Assembly (NCBI GenBank): GCA_017311185.1 | Contig: JAESUZ010001757.1 | Location: 868,001-932,000, forward strand | Origin: Proteles cristata cristata | Lineage: Eukaryota; Chordata; Mammalia; Carnivora; Hyaenidae | Length of the DNA stretch: 64,000 nt | Reading direction: 5' to 3' | Part shown: piece by piece, positions 34,391-45,735 of the stretch | How the letters are laid out: each line of letters begins with the position of its first letter | How positions within the stretch are numbered: the first letter of the stretch is position 1 | Notes under the pieces: generated by a model | What the model was told of the DNA's origin: nothing | The model's database searches: none | What the model saw: the letters and a program-made list of their open reading frames with translations, nothing else | Made by a program: the position numbers and the translations under genes

Positions 34391-34750
34391 AAAGTTTTGG
34401 CTTATATAATAATTTTATTAACTTTTTGAGGAATAAGACATGAAATTTTAAGCCCAACAGTCATAAAGACCATGTTTTTTTTTTTAAAATAAAATATAAT
34501 GGTAGCAAGAAAACACATCCATTCTTTTTCCTTACTGTTCTTTTCCAACTGCTGATTATTGGGCTGCAGCTCTGCCTTCAAACTGACTGATTAAATTGAG
34601 GACTTGGGCTCCAGAGCCTCTGTTTTGGATGGGGAGCCTGCCTAGAGAGAGCTCAAATATATAAGAATACTAGAACATATAAGCCAAATTGCATGCTGTG
34701 TATCCATCTTTGACCCTCTGTTATGCGAGCTTGTGGCTTTTAAGAATCCC

Positions 34751-35206
34751 ACAATAGCTAAAACCTGGAAAGAGCCTAAGTGTCCATCAGCAGACGAATG
34801 GATCAAGAAGATGTGGTTTATCTATACCATGGAATACTACATGGCAATGAGAAACAATGAAATCTGGCCATGTGTAGCAACATGGATGGACCTTGAGGGT
34901 GTTATGCTGAGCGAAATAAGTCAGGCAGAGAAAGACAAATATCATATGTGTGCACGTATAGGAGGATTAGGAGGAGCTTAACAGAGGACCAAGGGGGAGA
35001 AGAAGGGCGGAAATGGTGGGGGAAAGGGGAGAGGCAAACCATGAGAGACTCTAGAATGCTGACAAAAACTGAGGACTGGTGGATGTGGGGGGGAGGAGGG
35101 GTGGGCATGGAGGAGGACACTTGTGGGGATGAGCACTGGGTGTTATGTGGAAACTAATTTGACAATAAACTACTTGTAAAAAAAAAAAAAAGAATAAAAA
35201 AAAAAA
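34751..35206 (+). mobile_element. Young L1 3' end: ORF2 C-terminus and 3' UTR
   Basis: 5'-truncated LINE-1. The open frame 34733-34981 ends with the L1 ORF2 C-terminal segment (TAKTWKEPKCPSADEWIKKM, then FIYTMEYYMAMRN) and stops at 34979-34981. A G-rich 3' UTR, the 'gacaataaacta' end and a two-part A tail follow. Short duplication aagaatccc at 34742-34750 and 35207-35215. It shares its sequence with the inverted copy at 195-651 but is uninverted. The ORF2 piece lacks endonuclease and reverse transcriptase domains, so it is inert. Confidence 0.92.
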
Positions 35207-35215
35207 AAGAATCCC

Positions 35216-35814
35216 TCAGTCAGCCTAGCGAAGAGAACTAATAGCCAAGGTTGATTATCATCACTGAAATGTGAGTAAATGAAAGAAAGTGAGTCATGCA
35301 CTAAGGCGATTTTATGATGCTTACGAGGGAAGGGTAAATCAAATGTACAAATCTAAACTGCAGGGAACATTTGAGTGGCTGAATCATATGTCTAAGTGGA
35401 ATATATTTTATAGCATGTGCCTGCAGATCCTTAACATAATTGTCCCAGTGCTTTGGTCAGAGTGTTCTCTTCCTGGAGGCCTGGCAGTGACCTCTCCAAA
35501 CACATTGAGAGAAACTTCAAGTGGAGGCCACCCATGCTGGGAACAAAGACAGCAGGGAGGGAAGAAAGAAAACATTCAAGGCACAATTCTGTTTCAGTTT
35601 CATCGAGAGAGAGCTCACATCCTGCAATTGGCTGTTTTCCCTACAACTTATCCATGTGAACAGAGTTACCAGAGCAGCTTCAGGGATGTCAGATGCAGGG
35701 AGTACTTGTGGATGAGGTGACCAAAGAGAGGGGACTGTGCTTCTTCAGTCCCATCACCACTAACATGTGTTCATCACGGATGTGTTCTCACTGCTTAATC
35801 CCTTATGCCTTCTT
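35216..35814. other. Unassigned sequence
   Basis: No repeat recognised. A 143-codon frame (35289-35720, +) shows no family I know and no clear start context. Confidence 0.4.
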
Positions 35815-35990
35815 CACATATTTGTTCATTCATTTATTAAGTTAATGAGTTGATTTCTAAGTCTGCCCAAGGCACTATTTTTAATATTATATGGAATATA
35901 GACATGAATCAGAGAGAACTCTGTTCTCAAGAAGCTTGCAGGGTAGAGGGGAGGATTGGGCGTGGATGCCTACAGCCTTACCATCCTGAA
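35815..35990 (-). mobile_element. LINE-2 (L2) 3' end, antisense
   Basis: 'ttcattcatttatt..gcccaaggcactattttt..ctgttctcaagaagcttgcaggg' follows the antisense L2 3' end. Confidence 0.75.
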
Positions 35991-36004
35991 AGAGGTGTAA
36001 GATA

Positions 36005-36189
36005 AGGGTCAGAGTACAGACCATGGGCCTACACTTCATTTATTTGAAACCTGCCCCATCTTGGCAGAGTTACCTACTATCTGTATCTTTGGCTTTTATG
36101 TATAAAATGAGGATAATAGTAGTACTTATCACATAGGATTATTCTGAGGAAAGCCTGTGGATTAGTGTTGGTGCTAGGTAAGTACTACA
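36005..36189 (+). mobile_element. MIR SINE
   Basis: 'gcagagttacctactatctgtatct..tgtataaaatgaggataatagtagtacttatc' and a 3' 'gtgctaggtaagtac' end match MIR. Confidence 0.8.
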
Positions 36190-36200
36190 TGAGAGTTTCC

Positions 36201-36241
36201 TTTTTTTAAAATTAATTTATTTTTAATGTTTTATTTATTTC

Positions 36242-36279
<38 letters not shown>

Positions 36280-36449
36280 CATGAGCAGAGGAGGATCAGA
36301 GAGAGAGGGAGGTACAGAATCTGAAACAGGCTCCAGGCTCTGAGCTAGCTGTCAGCACAGAGCCCGATGCAGGGCTTGAACCCACGAACCGTGAGATAAT
36401 GACCTGAGCCAAAGTCAGAAGCTTAACTGACTGAGCCACCCAGGTGCCC
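36201..36449 (-). mobile_element. Carnivoran tRNA-Lys SINE with internal (GACA)n
   Basis: Complete copy with an 11 bp duplication (36190-36200 and 36450-36460, tgagagtttcc). The GA-rich stretch has grown a GACA tract at about 36260-36280. Confidence 0.95.
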
Positions 36450-36779
36450 TGAGAGTTTCCAAAACATATGAGAAACATATATCCCATCTGAGAAATAACT
36501 GAAGTGCTCTGGGGGTTCAGAGGCAGAGGTAGGAGGCTCATGGCATAGATGACACTTGAAGTAGTCCTTGAAACCTCAACTGAACTCTTCAGAGCATGGT
36601 CTTTGTTCATCGGTTCATAGGAATTCATGCTCCAGCATTAGATAAGCAGGACTTCACCCAGATTCTTCTGTGCCTGGCTATCAGAGTTCAATATACAATT
36701 GGCTCCTTAAACATGCTTTCTGGGGACACAGAGAGAAAGAATTACTTCTTATGTGTTAGTTACTTGTCCTTCAAGTAAT

Positions 36780-36870
36780 TAAGCCACTATTTGCTTGACT
36801 TTGAATAACTCACTTGACCTCTCTGAGATTTGGTTTATCCATTTGAAGTATCCAGTAAGCATTAAGACTT
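36780..36870 (+). mobile_element. MIR core fragment
   Basis: 'gactttgaataactcacttgacctctctgag..ggtttatccatttg' matches the MIR core. Confidence 0.6.
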
Positions 36871-37737
36871 TTTAAAAACTAACTCTAAACTATTGTGATT
36901 ATTAACAATATTGTTATGAGTTTTAGCCTTGTAAACAGCATTCACATTGTTTGTAACAAGCTGACTACAAATCATAGAGGCCTTGGGCCCGAATTTCAGT
37001 GATTGGTTTCCCTCTGAAGTTTTGTGTTAAAGAGTCTTAAAGGGAACTTCTCAAATCATAAGACTGCCAAAAATGTGATTCTACCAACAAAGTTTGCAAT
37101 GTCTATGCCCATATTTACAAATTCCATCCTTATCTACCCACCCTTTTGCCTATCTGTTTTTCCCCATTTTACTAGTTATGGAAAAACAACTACCTTACTA
37201 TTGTAGAAAAGCCAGAGTTCTCTCTACAAATACGTAAATCTCTGCAGGGAATATATAGAAATATCCCTCTGATTTGATCTTTCTATGCTTGTTATGGATC
37301 CACATACTATCTAGTTCAAGGAAAATAATAGAACTTTGGTTCACATTCTAGAGGCTAGCACCATCAGTGCATTTTGGAGCATCATTGTGTCCTTTAATCA
37401 GGCTACAGGGCACACATTGTAGTTAACAGAATCTGCTGTGCCTTGATTGAGAGAAAAGGACTTCTTCAAGGAACGGGAAGAGCAGAAGTAGATTCTCAAT
37501 TTGATTTTCAGGAACCAGCACTGAATTGGCCTCCTTAGCTAGCTTCTGCCTTTAAGAGGACAAGGAAGCTAAGGAATAAAAAACAACCAACCAAATGAAC
37601 AAACAAACACCCTGAAATTACAACTGCCAGCTCAAGGAATACTCCACTATGCTGTAATGGACGTTGTTAAAATGGGGGTTGCCCTCTCCCTATTCCCTGC
37701 CTCTAAATACCTACAAATAAAGGGACTAGACATTGGC
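36871..37737. other. Unassigned sequence
   Basis: No gene or repeat recognised. A CAAAC-rich patch lies at 37585-37612. Confidence 0.5.
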
Positions 37738-38195
37738 TTGTACTGTTTTGTCAGAGCTGCTCTAACAAAGTATCAAGAACTGGGTGACTTAAACAAGAGA
37801 AATGTATTGCCTCACAGCTCTGGAGGCTAGAAGTCTGAGAGCAAGGTGTCAGTAGGGTTGATTCCTTCTGAGGGCTGGGAGAGAGAATCTGATTTCATTC
37901 TCTCTAACTTCTAGTAGTTTGCCAGCAATCTTTGGATTTCCTTGGCTTGTAGATGCAACATTCTGATCTCTACTTTCATGTTCCATACTCTTCTCCTTGA
38001 ATGTGCATCTATCTCTGTGCCCAAGTTTTCCTGTCTTACAATCATATTGGATTAGACCCACCTTAATGACCTCATATTAATTTGACTATCTACCAGGATC
38101 CTATAAATCCTACCAGGACCAAATAAGGTCATATTCACAGTTACCGGGGTTAGGATTTCAACATGTTTGGGGGGCACAATTCCACCCATTAAAAA
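37738..38195 (-). mobile_element. MaLR (MLT1/MST-type) LTR
   Basis: Antisense LTR of an ancient non-coding retrotransposon: 'ctaacaaagtatcaagaactgggtgacttaaac', 'cacagctctggaggctagaagtc', 'attggattagacccaccttaatgacctcat' and the outer 'ggggcacaattccaccca'. Solo LTR or fragment; no internal genes. Confidence 0.85.
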
Positions 38196-38984
38196 GATGT
38201 CTAACAATTGTCCCATTAAAGACACCAAACCCGAATATCACAAGTGTAAGGATGCTACTAGAAATAACAGAGGTATAGAATGACTGCAATGTGGTGAGGC
38301 TTTTCTCTGCCTTTCAAATCTTGCACAGTTAGGTCTGATCAGTGGAAGCTAAGCTCTGGAAGGAACTAGATCTATAAAGAAATCTGGAAAATGACAAAAT
38401 GTCTTTAGCTTTTCAGTCTCTGGAATGTTACGAATGGTGGAATGGCAATGGCTGGGCCAAAATGGGGCCAAATGAGTCAGTCTGTATTATCTTCCACTCA
38501 GTGAAGTAAAGACTGGAAGAGATGTGGTCAAGACTAATGGGATCATGAACAATAGAGTTAAACAACAGGACCATTAACTGGCAGTGAATCACTACTCTAT
38601 GTCCCAGGACGCCATTTATGAAGCTCTTTTTCAACGACTACAAGCAATGCATTTGTGGACTAAGATCTGTAGGTATTTAAAAAGGAAAGGGATTTATTCT
38701 CCTCTTTCCAGCAAGATTATATTTAGGCCCAATATCTTTGAAACCTGTCAAAGCCTGAGGGGAATGTCACATTTAAGTATAGAGGGAAGAGAAAGGAATA
38801 AAAGAAAACCTGATATATGCTGGGCTGATTAATAATGTCTACCCACCTAGTCTTCTCAGTGACAAATCTTAGGAACATCCTCATGCTTCCCTTTTTTTCT
38901 CATTTTTCTAGCCCAGTTTTTTTTTTTCACTGCTAAATTCCAAAAATTTTGACTTAAAATGAATCTCAAATTTGGCTACCTGAC
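38196..38984. other. Unassigned sequence between two LTRs
   Basis: No retroviral motif or gene recognised. The 82-codon frame 38584-38832 (+) is of chance length. Confidence 0.45.
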
Positions 38985-39105
38985 TTCACCTCTATAATCA
39001 CCTGGCCTTTCCTGCTCTAGATTCTCTCCCATTCTTTCTTTCATGCAGTTACCAGAGTTATTCTTCCTACAAAGCAGACCTGGCTCTGTCCTGCCCACTT
39101 TTTAA
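38985..39105 (+). mobile_element. LINE-2 (L2) fragment
   Basis: 'gattctctcccattctttc..ccagagttattcttcctacaaagcagac' follows the sense L2 3' region. Confidence 0.55.
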
Positions 39106-39296
39106 TTATTGTTGTTAATGACCATTGTCGCAGCAAACACTTGTTGTTTTGATTTTATAATTTTCTTGATCTTTTCCCTAAGCTCCTGTTTTATTTTTAA
39201 TTGTTTGCTGGCTAGCTCCCCCTGGATACCCTTGAGTGTCTCAAGCCCCAGAGGGACATGTTTCAAATTGAATTGTCATCTACTAATCTCCTTTCT

Positions 39297-39560
39297 GAAG
39301 ATCAGGTTGCTAGCACGGGCAAGCTCTGCTGAAGGCTCTCTTTCAGATTGCAGACTGCTAGCTTCTTGTGTTCTTACATGGTGGAAGGGGCTAGGGAGCT
39401 CCGTGGAGTCTCTTTGGTAAGAACCATAATCCTATTCATGAAGCTCTATCCCCATGACCTAATCACCTCTCAAAGGCCCCACCTCCCAATACCATCACAT
39501 GTATAGGATTTCAACATGTGAATTTGGGGGTGGGGAATACAAATATTCAGACCATAGTAA
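39297..39560 (-). mobile_element. MaLR (MST-type) LTR fragment
   Basis: Antisense: 'gttcttacatggtggaagggg', 'catgacctaatcacctctcaaaggccccacctcc', 'aggatttcaacatgtgaatttggggg'. The LTR 3' portion is missing. Confidence 0.8.
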
Positions 39561-40539
39561 TGGCACTACAAATCTGTCCCAATGATGGGAGGCTTCAGGA
39601 GACGACGGGAGCTCCTCTCCACCTTAGGTTGGCCTTTTGGGGTCCAGCAGCTCCTCTAAACTCTGAATTCTTGTGTGAATCCCAGTATAACCTGTCAAGT
39701 ACACATTCCCTTATACTAGCTGGTCTAAGTCTTCACTTTTCCTATCTTCAAAGCCCATGCCCTCCTTCTCTCTTCCAGGTATAATTGTGAATATTATTCT
39801 TTCAATCTAGACCAGTCTCTGCATTCTATAGGTTTCACTTTAGAATAACTGACGACATTGGTCTTATGTTGACTATAAAAAGACAATGGCAATATATGTA
39901 GAGCCTTAAACTTCAATCTTATTTAGCCCTAAAGACCAAGAGAAGGATTCAAAATCTGCTCATGCATGTGTTCATAAGTATGTACATAACTTTGAGAGAT
40001 CTTGAAAAACAAGCCTAATTGCTATAAATTGCCCCCGGTCCGGATTTTAAGTTTGTTTGGATAAGCAGCTATGTAATTGTTCATAACTAAAATATGTAAA
40101 TTATATTTTATTTTCTGATTGGATAGAATGCAGTAAAATAAGAAAAGAATTACAGGCTAGTACTTTTTTCCTTTACTTGAAAGCCTTTGTAGTAGGCCTA
40201 TTCAAGGACTGAGTCCTAGAAAGGTCTTTATTCTCATCTGCTCACAGACAGCCTTGAAAAAAACCTGAATTAAATTCTCCAGTTACTGACATTCTTCCTT
40301 TTATTTTTCTGGTTCCTCGTGTCAGTGTCCAAACCACTCTTAAATTATAAGGCATAAGTTAGGAACCTAAAACCTTCCTTGCAATTCTCATTCATTTTAT
40401 TTATATGGTTATCTGAAAAGGCTTTTACAAACTCTTCTAGGATAACACCTCATTGGCTCGAGGAATGATACTAATTTTTATCTACTTAAAGTTAGAGGGA
40501 AGAATGTAACTGATGGCCCAAAGTGCATTTGAGGCCATG
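39561..40539. other. Unassigned sequence
   Basis: No gene or repeat recognised. Confidence 0.5.
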
Positions 40540-40740
40540 GTTTAAAAGTTTTTATCACACTCCCCCATCTCCACTTGCTGACATTCTACTTTTTCAGCCT
40601 CTTTCAAATGTCTCATTCTTCACGAGGGCCTTCCTGGTCCCAACAAGCCCACCAATGGGTTTCTTTCTCCTCCTACTCTTTTTAGGTCTTTGTTTCTACT
40701 TGTATCACACATTCATGGTTTAGCCTGTTTTGTAGTTACT
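40540..40740 (+). mobile_element. LINE-2 (L2) 3' region
   Basis: 'cctctttcaaatgtctc..gagggccttcctgg..' then 'tttgtttctacttgtatcac' follows the sense L2 3' region. Confidence 0.6.
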
Positions 40741-40754
40741 GGTCACACAAAGGG

Positions 40755-40960
40755 TATAAAAAGAAAGCATAGACTCTGAAGGCAGGCAGGAGGGAGCTCA
40801 TTTGGGACCATGTCACTTGGATTGTGTGACTCACATATACTACCTCCTTCACCAAACCTCAGTTTCCTCATCCTTAAACTGGGGATAATGGTACCTGTTT
40901 TGCAGGGTTGCTGTGAGAATTAAAAAGACTCCAGGGCACCTGGAGTCACTCCATAGGTGC
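40755..40960 (+). mobile_element. MIR SINE
   Basis: 'gcatagactctgaag', then 'aaacctcagtttcctcatccttaaactggggataatggtacc' and 'gggttgctgtgagaattaaa' match MIR. Confidence 0.85.
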
Positions 40961-41195
40961 GCCTCTCATCGGTAGTGGTTGAAGTCATAGCTTTACCTGC
41001 TTTAGTATATTTTCATTTCTTCTAAGGCACAGAGTCTGTCCTTTTCTTCTCTGAAGGTTTTGCAGAGGCTGGAAGCATCTCGACCACAAGTGCTGGAGAA
41101 ATCTTTGTTGAACTGAAATATACGTTGGTCTTTTCTCCAAAACAAACATTATTCCATATCTTCTATAGCTTCTTTTTCTAAAACTACGTGTTTAT

Positions 41196-41285
41196 AAGTG
41201 ATGAGTCACTGGATTCTACTCCTGAAGCCAGTACTACACCGTATGTTAACTAACTTGTATTTAAATAAATTATTTAAAAAGAAAT
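41196..41285 (+). mobile_element. 90 bp L1 3' stub of a second carnivoran L1 type
   Basis: 'gtgatgagtcactggattctactcctgaa..atgttaactaactt' plus an AATAAA-type tail is the terminal sequence of a carnivoran L1 lineage distinct from the 'gacaataaac' type elsewhere here. 13 bp duplication at 41183-41195 and 41286-41298, with one difference at a CpG. Confidence 0.85.
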
Positions 41286-41298
41286 ACTACATGTTTAT

Positions 41299-42199
41299 TT
41301 GTTATGTGTACCCTGAGCAGCATTGCTAATTATATCGTGAAATTTGAATACTTGGGATTGTGAAATCGGAGGACGACAAGGTACTTAGATGTAAATGAAA
41401 TCTGTAGATAGTTACAAGCAGAGTATCTGCAGTTTGCATGCGTAAATGTGGGAATTTCCGTGGCATCAGACAGAGAAGACTTGCAAGCAAACTGTGCAAA
41501 CACTTTGCAGTTTTCATCCTTCATGAAGACGGAATTTCATCTACAAAAATACGGGTTTCCCTGACTGTGTTTTCCCTGTAGATCTTTTGGCCAAATTTCT
41601 CTACTGGGGGAAGAAAACACAGTTGCTACTGTATATTGAAATAAAATATATCATTTGCTCTTTGTAAATGGAGGATCATGAATTGCAAACGTTTCTCATC
41701 CATACACTTACTTTATTTTGGGGGACCTGCCTGCTCACTTGTGGTTCTCAGGTGTGTGTCTCAGAATCAACAGCAGCCTCATTCCCACCCTGCCTTCCTG
41801 AGCCTCCTGCATTCAGCACCACTGATTCCCTGGCGCCCTTTCCTCCCACAAATGCTTCAATGAAGAATATGTACCAGCAGCAAAGATTTTTAGGATGCTG
41901 AGTACTATAGTAAGGAATTCTAATTTGCATTAATTTCTCAGAAGCAGAACAAGTAGAAATAAACGCAAAGACAATTTGCTCAAGGTTCTGAGGGTCAGAG
42001 TGCTGAAGGGCAACTTTCAGAAATGGAACCAACCTGCTGAATAAAATCTAGACTTCAGGAAAATTCTTTATCAGCTCTGGTAATTACTAACACATCTTGC
42101 TTGGGGAAGGGGAAAAGACTGGAAAACTGTACTTGGTCTTTAACTATCAGTTTATTTGTGCATTTGTTCACTTAAAAAAATCTTCCTCTTTTTCTACTA
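41299..42199. other. Unassigned sequence
   Basis: No gene or repeat recognised. Overlapping frames at 41668-41901 and 41748-42032 are shadows of a CT-rich stretch. Confidence 0.45.
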
Positions 42200-42212
42200 A
42201 AAACGTGACATT

Positions 42213-42429
42213 CTGGGGTGCCTGGGTGGCTCAGTCGGTTGGGTGTCCAACTTCGGCTCAGGTCATGATTATACGGTTCATGGGTTTGAGCCCTGCACTG
42301 GGCTCTGTGCTGACAGTTTAGAGCCTGGAGCCTGCTTCTGATTCTGTGTCTCCCTCTCTCTCTGCTCCTCCCTTGCTCACGCTCTGTCTCTGTCTCTCAA
42401 AAATGAATAAACATTAAAAAAAGTTTTTA
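42213..42429 (+). mobile_element. Carnivoran tRNA-Lys SINE
   Basis: Complete copy of the 'gattctgtgtctccc..caaaaatgaataaac' type. 13 bp duplication (42200-42212 and 42430-42442) with one CpG-type difference. Confidence 0.95.
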
Positions 42430-42442
42430 AAAATGTGACATT

Positions 42443-43719
42443 TTAAATCTAATGTAAATTTTCTAACAGAGACACCGACAATCAAAAAAGGCACATCATG
42501 TGACAAAGACCTATTCCACTATCACAGCCTTCCTCCTTCCATTTCACCATCAAAAACACATGTTTGCTGTCTCCCTAATCCAAACCCTGTTTGGGGAGCT
42601 CGCTATCTGATATGGCTGTTCTTAGTAGAAGGTAGAATCTGTAGCAATCAGAACTAGTCTGTTTATACATATGTATGTAATTTCGTTTCATATGATCAAA
42701 GAATTTAGGACTGAAGGTCATGAAGTTCTCACCACACAAGAAATTTGGAAATTTCTCTAGGTCCCCTCTAGATTATTTTCTAGAACCTAAGTGTGTCTTT
42801 TCATTAATTCTTAATAACATTTAAGCCTATAGTTATTTCAAGATCTTGTTAAATCCTGGCATGTCCCTTGACATGTAGGCTATTCTTTTCAGTTTAGAGT
42901 CACCTGCAAATCTGATTAATAAATATTTATAGTTCTTTTTGAATTATACAATTTATTATGAATCTACTAAGTGTACTATGACGTAGCCGGTTCCATGAAG
43001 ATATTATGGAAAAATAACCGAATTCCTTTAAAAATTTATGCCACATGTCCAGCATTTCTAAACTGACACTCTAATAATTTCACCATGAGGCTGGATGGCC
43101 ATGACTTACTCTTGGTTGGCTTGCAGGAGATCTTTGGTTGGTACTTCCTTTCCTAAATTCTACACATCACCTGTTTAACCAACCTATCTTTGTAGAACTT
43201 TGTTAAAGATTGAGATAAAAATCATTCATCTGTTATTCCTGGAAGCTGCTTTTCTTAAAAAGTTGGGACATTTGTCTAACTCTAGGTGCCCAACATTTAT
43301 TTCTATAAATGCAGAAATGACTAAAATTGACCTTTCAATCAAAATGTGGACATTTTCAGAAGCTTGAGGTAGTTCATCTGAGCCCAGGGACTTGACCTTG
43401 GATAAATAGGCAGATTTTAAAATGCATTTGTGATTTCCTCCACTATTTTGATTCCAAATCCTTGCTGTGTTTGTTCTACACTTTCCAGTTTGAAAAATCC
43501 TCTCTCTCAAGGTAGAAATGAAATAGGAAAGTCGTATCATTTCTTGTTAATTTTATACCATCTGTGAAAGAATGGGCTCATCTCCTTTGTTTTTAAAAAT
43601 GCCTTCGCTTGCCCTTGGCAATTTGCACAAGAGCTTCTGGCCTTTAGCCTTTTACTTCAACCTATGCTGTATTTTCTTCCATCCCACCTTCCTTAACTGT
43701 AATTTCCCCCTCTGTATTA
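42443..43719. other. Unassigned sequence
   Basis: No gene or repeat recognised. A 104-codon minus-strand frame (43226-43540) matches no family I know. Confidence 0.45.
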
Positions 43720-43734
43720 TATACTTGTACTTAA

Positions 43735-43948
43735 AAATTTTTTTTTAATGTTCATTTAGTTTTGAGAGAGAGAGAAACAGAGTGTTGACAGGCGAGGGGC
43801 AGAGAGAAGGAGACACAGAATCTGAATCGAGTTCTAGGGTCTGAGCTGTCAGCACACAGCCCGATGTGGGGCTTGAACTCAGAAACTTTGAAATCATGAC
43901 TTGAACCAAACTTGGATGCTTTACTGACTGAGCCACCCAGGTGCCCCT
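43735..43948 (-). mobile_element. Carnivoran tRNA-Lys SINE
   Basis: Diverged copy; flanks starting at 43720 and 43949 share 'tatacttg' and then diverge. Confidence 0.92.
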
Positions 43949-43984
43949 ATACTTGAAGTTTGAACCCTAACCTCTTCAGGAAGC

Positions 43985-44190
43985 TTCTTGTGAGGCTCGA
44001 GCGTTCACACAATTCCACCACTAGCAGTTTTTGTGATGTGGTCTGACTTGCTCGATCTCTCAGAAATTCAGTTCCCTCATCTATAAAATGGGGTAGGAAT
44101 GTATTACTTACCATAGTGGTAAAAGTCAAATAGAATGGTAACTGGAAATATTTTGGGTAAGCTCTGAAGCACTATCATAAAGGTAAGGCC
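43985..44190 (+). mobile_element. MIR SINE
   Basis: 'cagaaattcagttccctcatctataaaatggggtagga' with the expected downstream 'taccatagtggtaaaag' and 'aagctctgaagcac' blocks. Confidence 0.75.
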
Positions 44191-44234
44191 TTGTAAGTTG
44201 GGGAGCCAAATAGTACTTCATAGAAACAAAAGAG

Positions 44235-44345
44235 CGTGGCCTGTTAATACTGGAAAGGACCTGGGAACTCCTCTAATCCAACCCTCTCTACTCACAGATA
44301 AGGCAACAAGTCAGGTGGGGTGAAAAAACTGGTCAAAGCCCCCGG
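44235..44345 (-). mobile_element. MIR-family fragment
   Basis: 'ctggaaaggacctgggaactcctctaatccaaccctctctactcacagataaggcaac' matches the common antisense MIR-family block. Subfamily uncertain. Confidence 0.55.
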
Positions 44346-44394
44346 TAGGAGGTGACACGGTAGAGAGCTTAGCACAATGTGGACGGTGACTTGC

Positions 44395-44480
44395 TGTCTC
44401 AGCTGTACAAATCTGATGACCTTGGTTCCAGTCCTGGCTCTGCTGCTTAGTAGTTATGATTTCCTCAGAGCTGGGCTCGC
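44395..44480 (+). mobile_element. MIR 5' fragment
   Basis: 'gaccttggttccagtcctggctctgctgcttagtagttatg' is the MIR upstream core. Confidence 0.65.
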
Positions 44481-44737
44481 AATTACCCCACCTCTTCCAC
44501 CACTTCCCATTGCGAATATAGTCTTTCACTGTGCCTTCCTCCTATTACCTTACATTCCTTCTTGACACAGTATCATGGACAACATGACCAACCTTCCAGA
44601 CACAACTTGGCCTGGTTTAGTTTCTTCTTTTATACTCTATTGAGGCTCATTTGTTGTTCTATGGTCAGAAGGTCTTTTTGATTTTTTGTTTTGCCATCTC
44701 CCCTTGAGTGGCAAATTACGTCAAAAGTCATCAATGA

Positions 44738-44952
44738 GTGCCTCGGTGGCTCAGTCAGTTAAACCTCCAACTTTGGCTCAGGTCATGATCTCATGGTTTA
44801 TAGGTTCAAGGCCTGGGCTGGGCTCTGTGCTGACCGCTCAGAGCCTGGAGCTTGCTTCATGAATTCTGTGTCTCCTCTCTTTCTGTCCCTCCCCTGCTCG
44901 TACTCTGTCTCACTGTCAAAAATAAATAAAACATTAAAAAAAAATTTTAAGC
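44738..44952 (+). mobile_element. Carnivoran tRNA-Lys SINE
   Basis: Complete, diverged copy with a 9 bp duplication catcaatga (44729-44737 and 44953-44961). Confidence 0.93.
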
Positions 44953-45049
44953 CATCAATGAAATTAAAAATAAAGCAAGGGAAATGTAAGCTATAGGGGA
45001 AAGCTGGTGTCACTTGCTTGTTTTGAAAAATATATATAAGTAAGTCAAA

Positions 45050-45135
45050 TTAACACATACTTATTTAGTGCTGACTAGATATGAGGTCTGACAGCTGTAA
45101 GGGGTACATAAAGCAGTATAACAGAATACAAGCCC
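45050..45135 (-). mobile_element. LINE-2 (L2) 3' end, antisense
   Basis: 'acatacttatttagtgctgactagatatgag' and 'gtacataaagcagtataac' resemble the antisense L2 3' end. Confidence 0.5.
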
Positions 45136-45204
45136 AAGGACATTCAAATATTCTAAAGGATATTTAATAAATCCATTATATAAATTGTGCTGCTTTTCCC
45201 TATG

Positions 45205-45435
45205 ACTCTTAATAATAGCTGTGACTTTTGGAGTATCTACAGATGGTGGACTTGATGATATATTTCATCTTATTTAGCATTACGAAGAAGTAGTATTCTT
45301 CCCATTTTGTATATAGTTGAGGGGACTGGGACTCAGGGAGTTTAAGTTCCTTGTCCTAGGGCACAAAGACCAAGTGACATCATCAAAATTTGAACTTACA
45401 TTGGCCTGACTAAAGTTTGCACTTTTTACGAAAGT
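45205..45435 (-). mobile_element. MIR SINE, antisense
   Basis: 'cttcccattttgtatatagttgaggggactgggactcagggagtttaagttccttgtcctagggcaca' is the antisense MIR core. Confidence 0.85.
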
Positions 45436-45735
45436 TTAAGTGAGGTACTTCCTGTTGTAAATTACATGTCTGACTACACCCGGTATTAGGAAGTCTGAGA
45501 TGACATGCTTGTTTTCCTCCAAATTTGATTCATCCAAATAATTAGGGATAGAAGCAAGAACACTTAATTTTAGAAAAGCAGTCGATGGCCAGATGGAATT
45601 CTGCCCAGAACCATTTCTAGCCTAGAAGTCTCCTATCCCTGCTCTGAGTCTTTCTGTCCTCAAAATATACAGATCAGTCACTTGAAATTTACCTTTTAAG
45701 GTACTCAAGAACATTAGAATAATTCACTAATCCAG

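Larger units (their letters stand above)
33385..34440 (-). mobile_element. Ancient L1 (L1M-type), antisense, interrupted twice
   Basis: Antisense L1M text: 'gagattcacataacataaaatta', 'attttaaagtgaaaatttcagtgg', 'ggcttctctcacttagc', 'tgtgactgaataatattc', 'gggtatatacccaagagtaaaatt', then after a SINE 'aattttattaactttttgagg'. SINEs at 33429-33647 and 34174-34390 split it. Confidence 0.85.

Noticed and set aside
34733..34981. Convincing conserved protein fragment
   Set aside because: It is the C-terminal end of L1 ORF2 in a 5'-truncated retrotransposon, not a host gene.
38196..39296. Possible retroviral internal genes between two LTRs
   Set aside because: No gag/pol-like motif or primer-binding site recognised, the two LTRs look like different types, and an L2 fragment lies between them.
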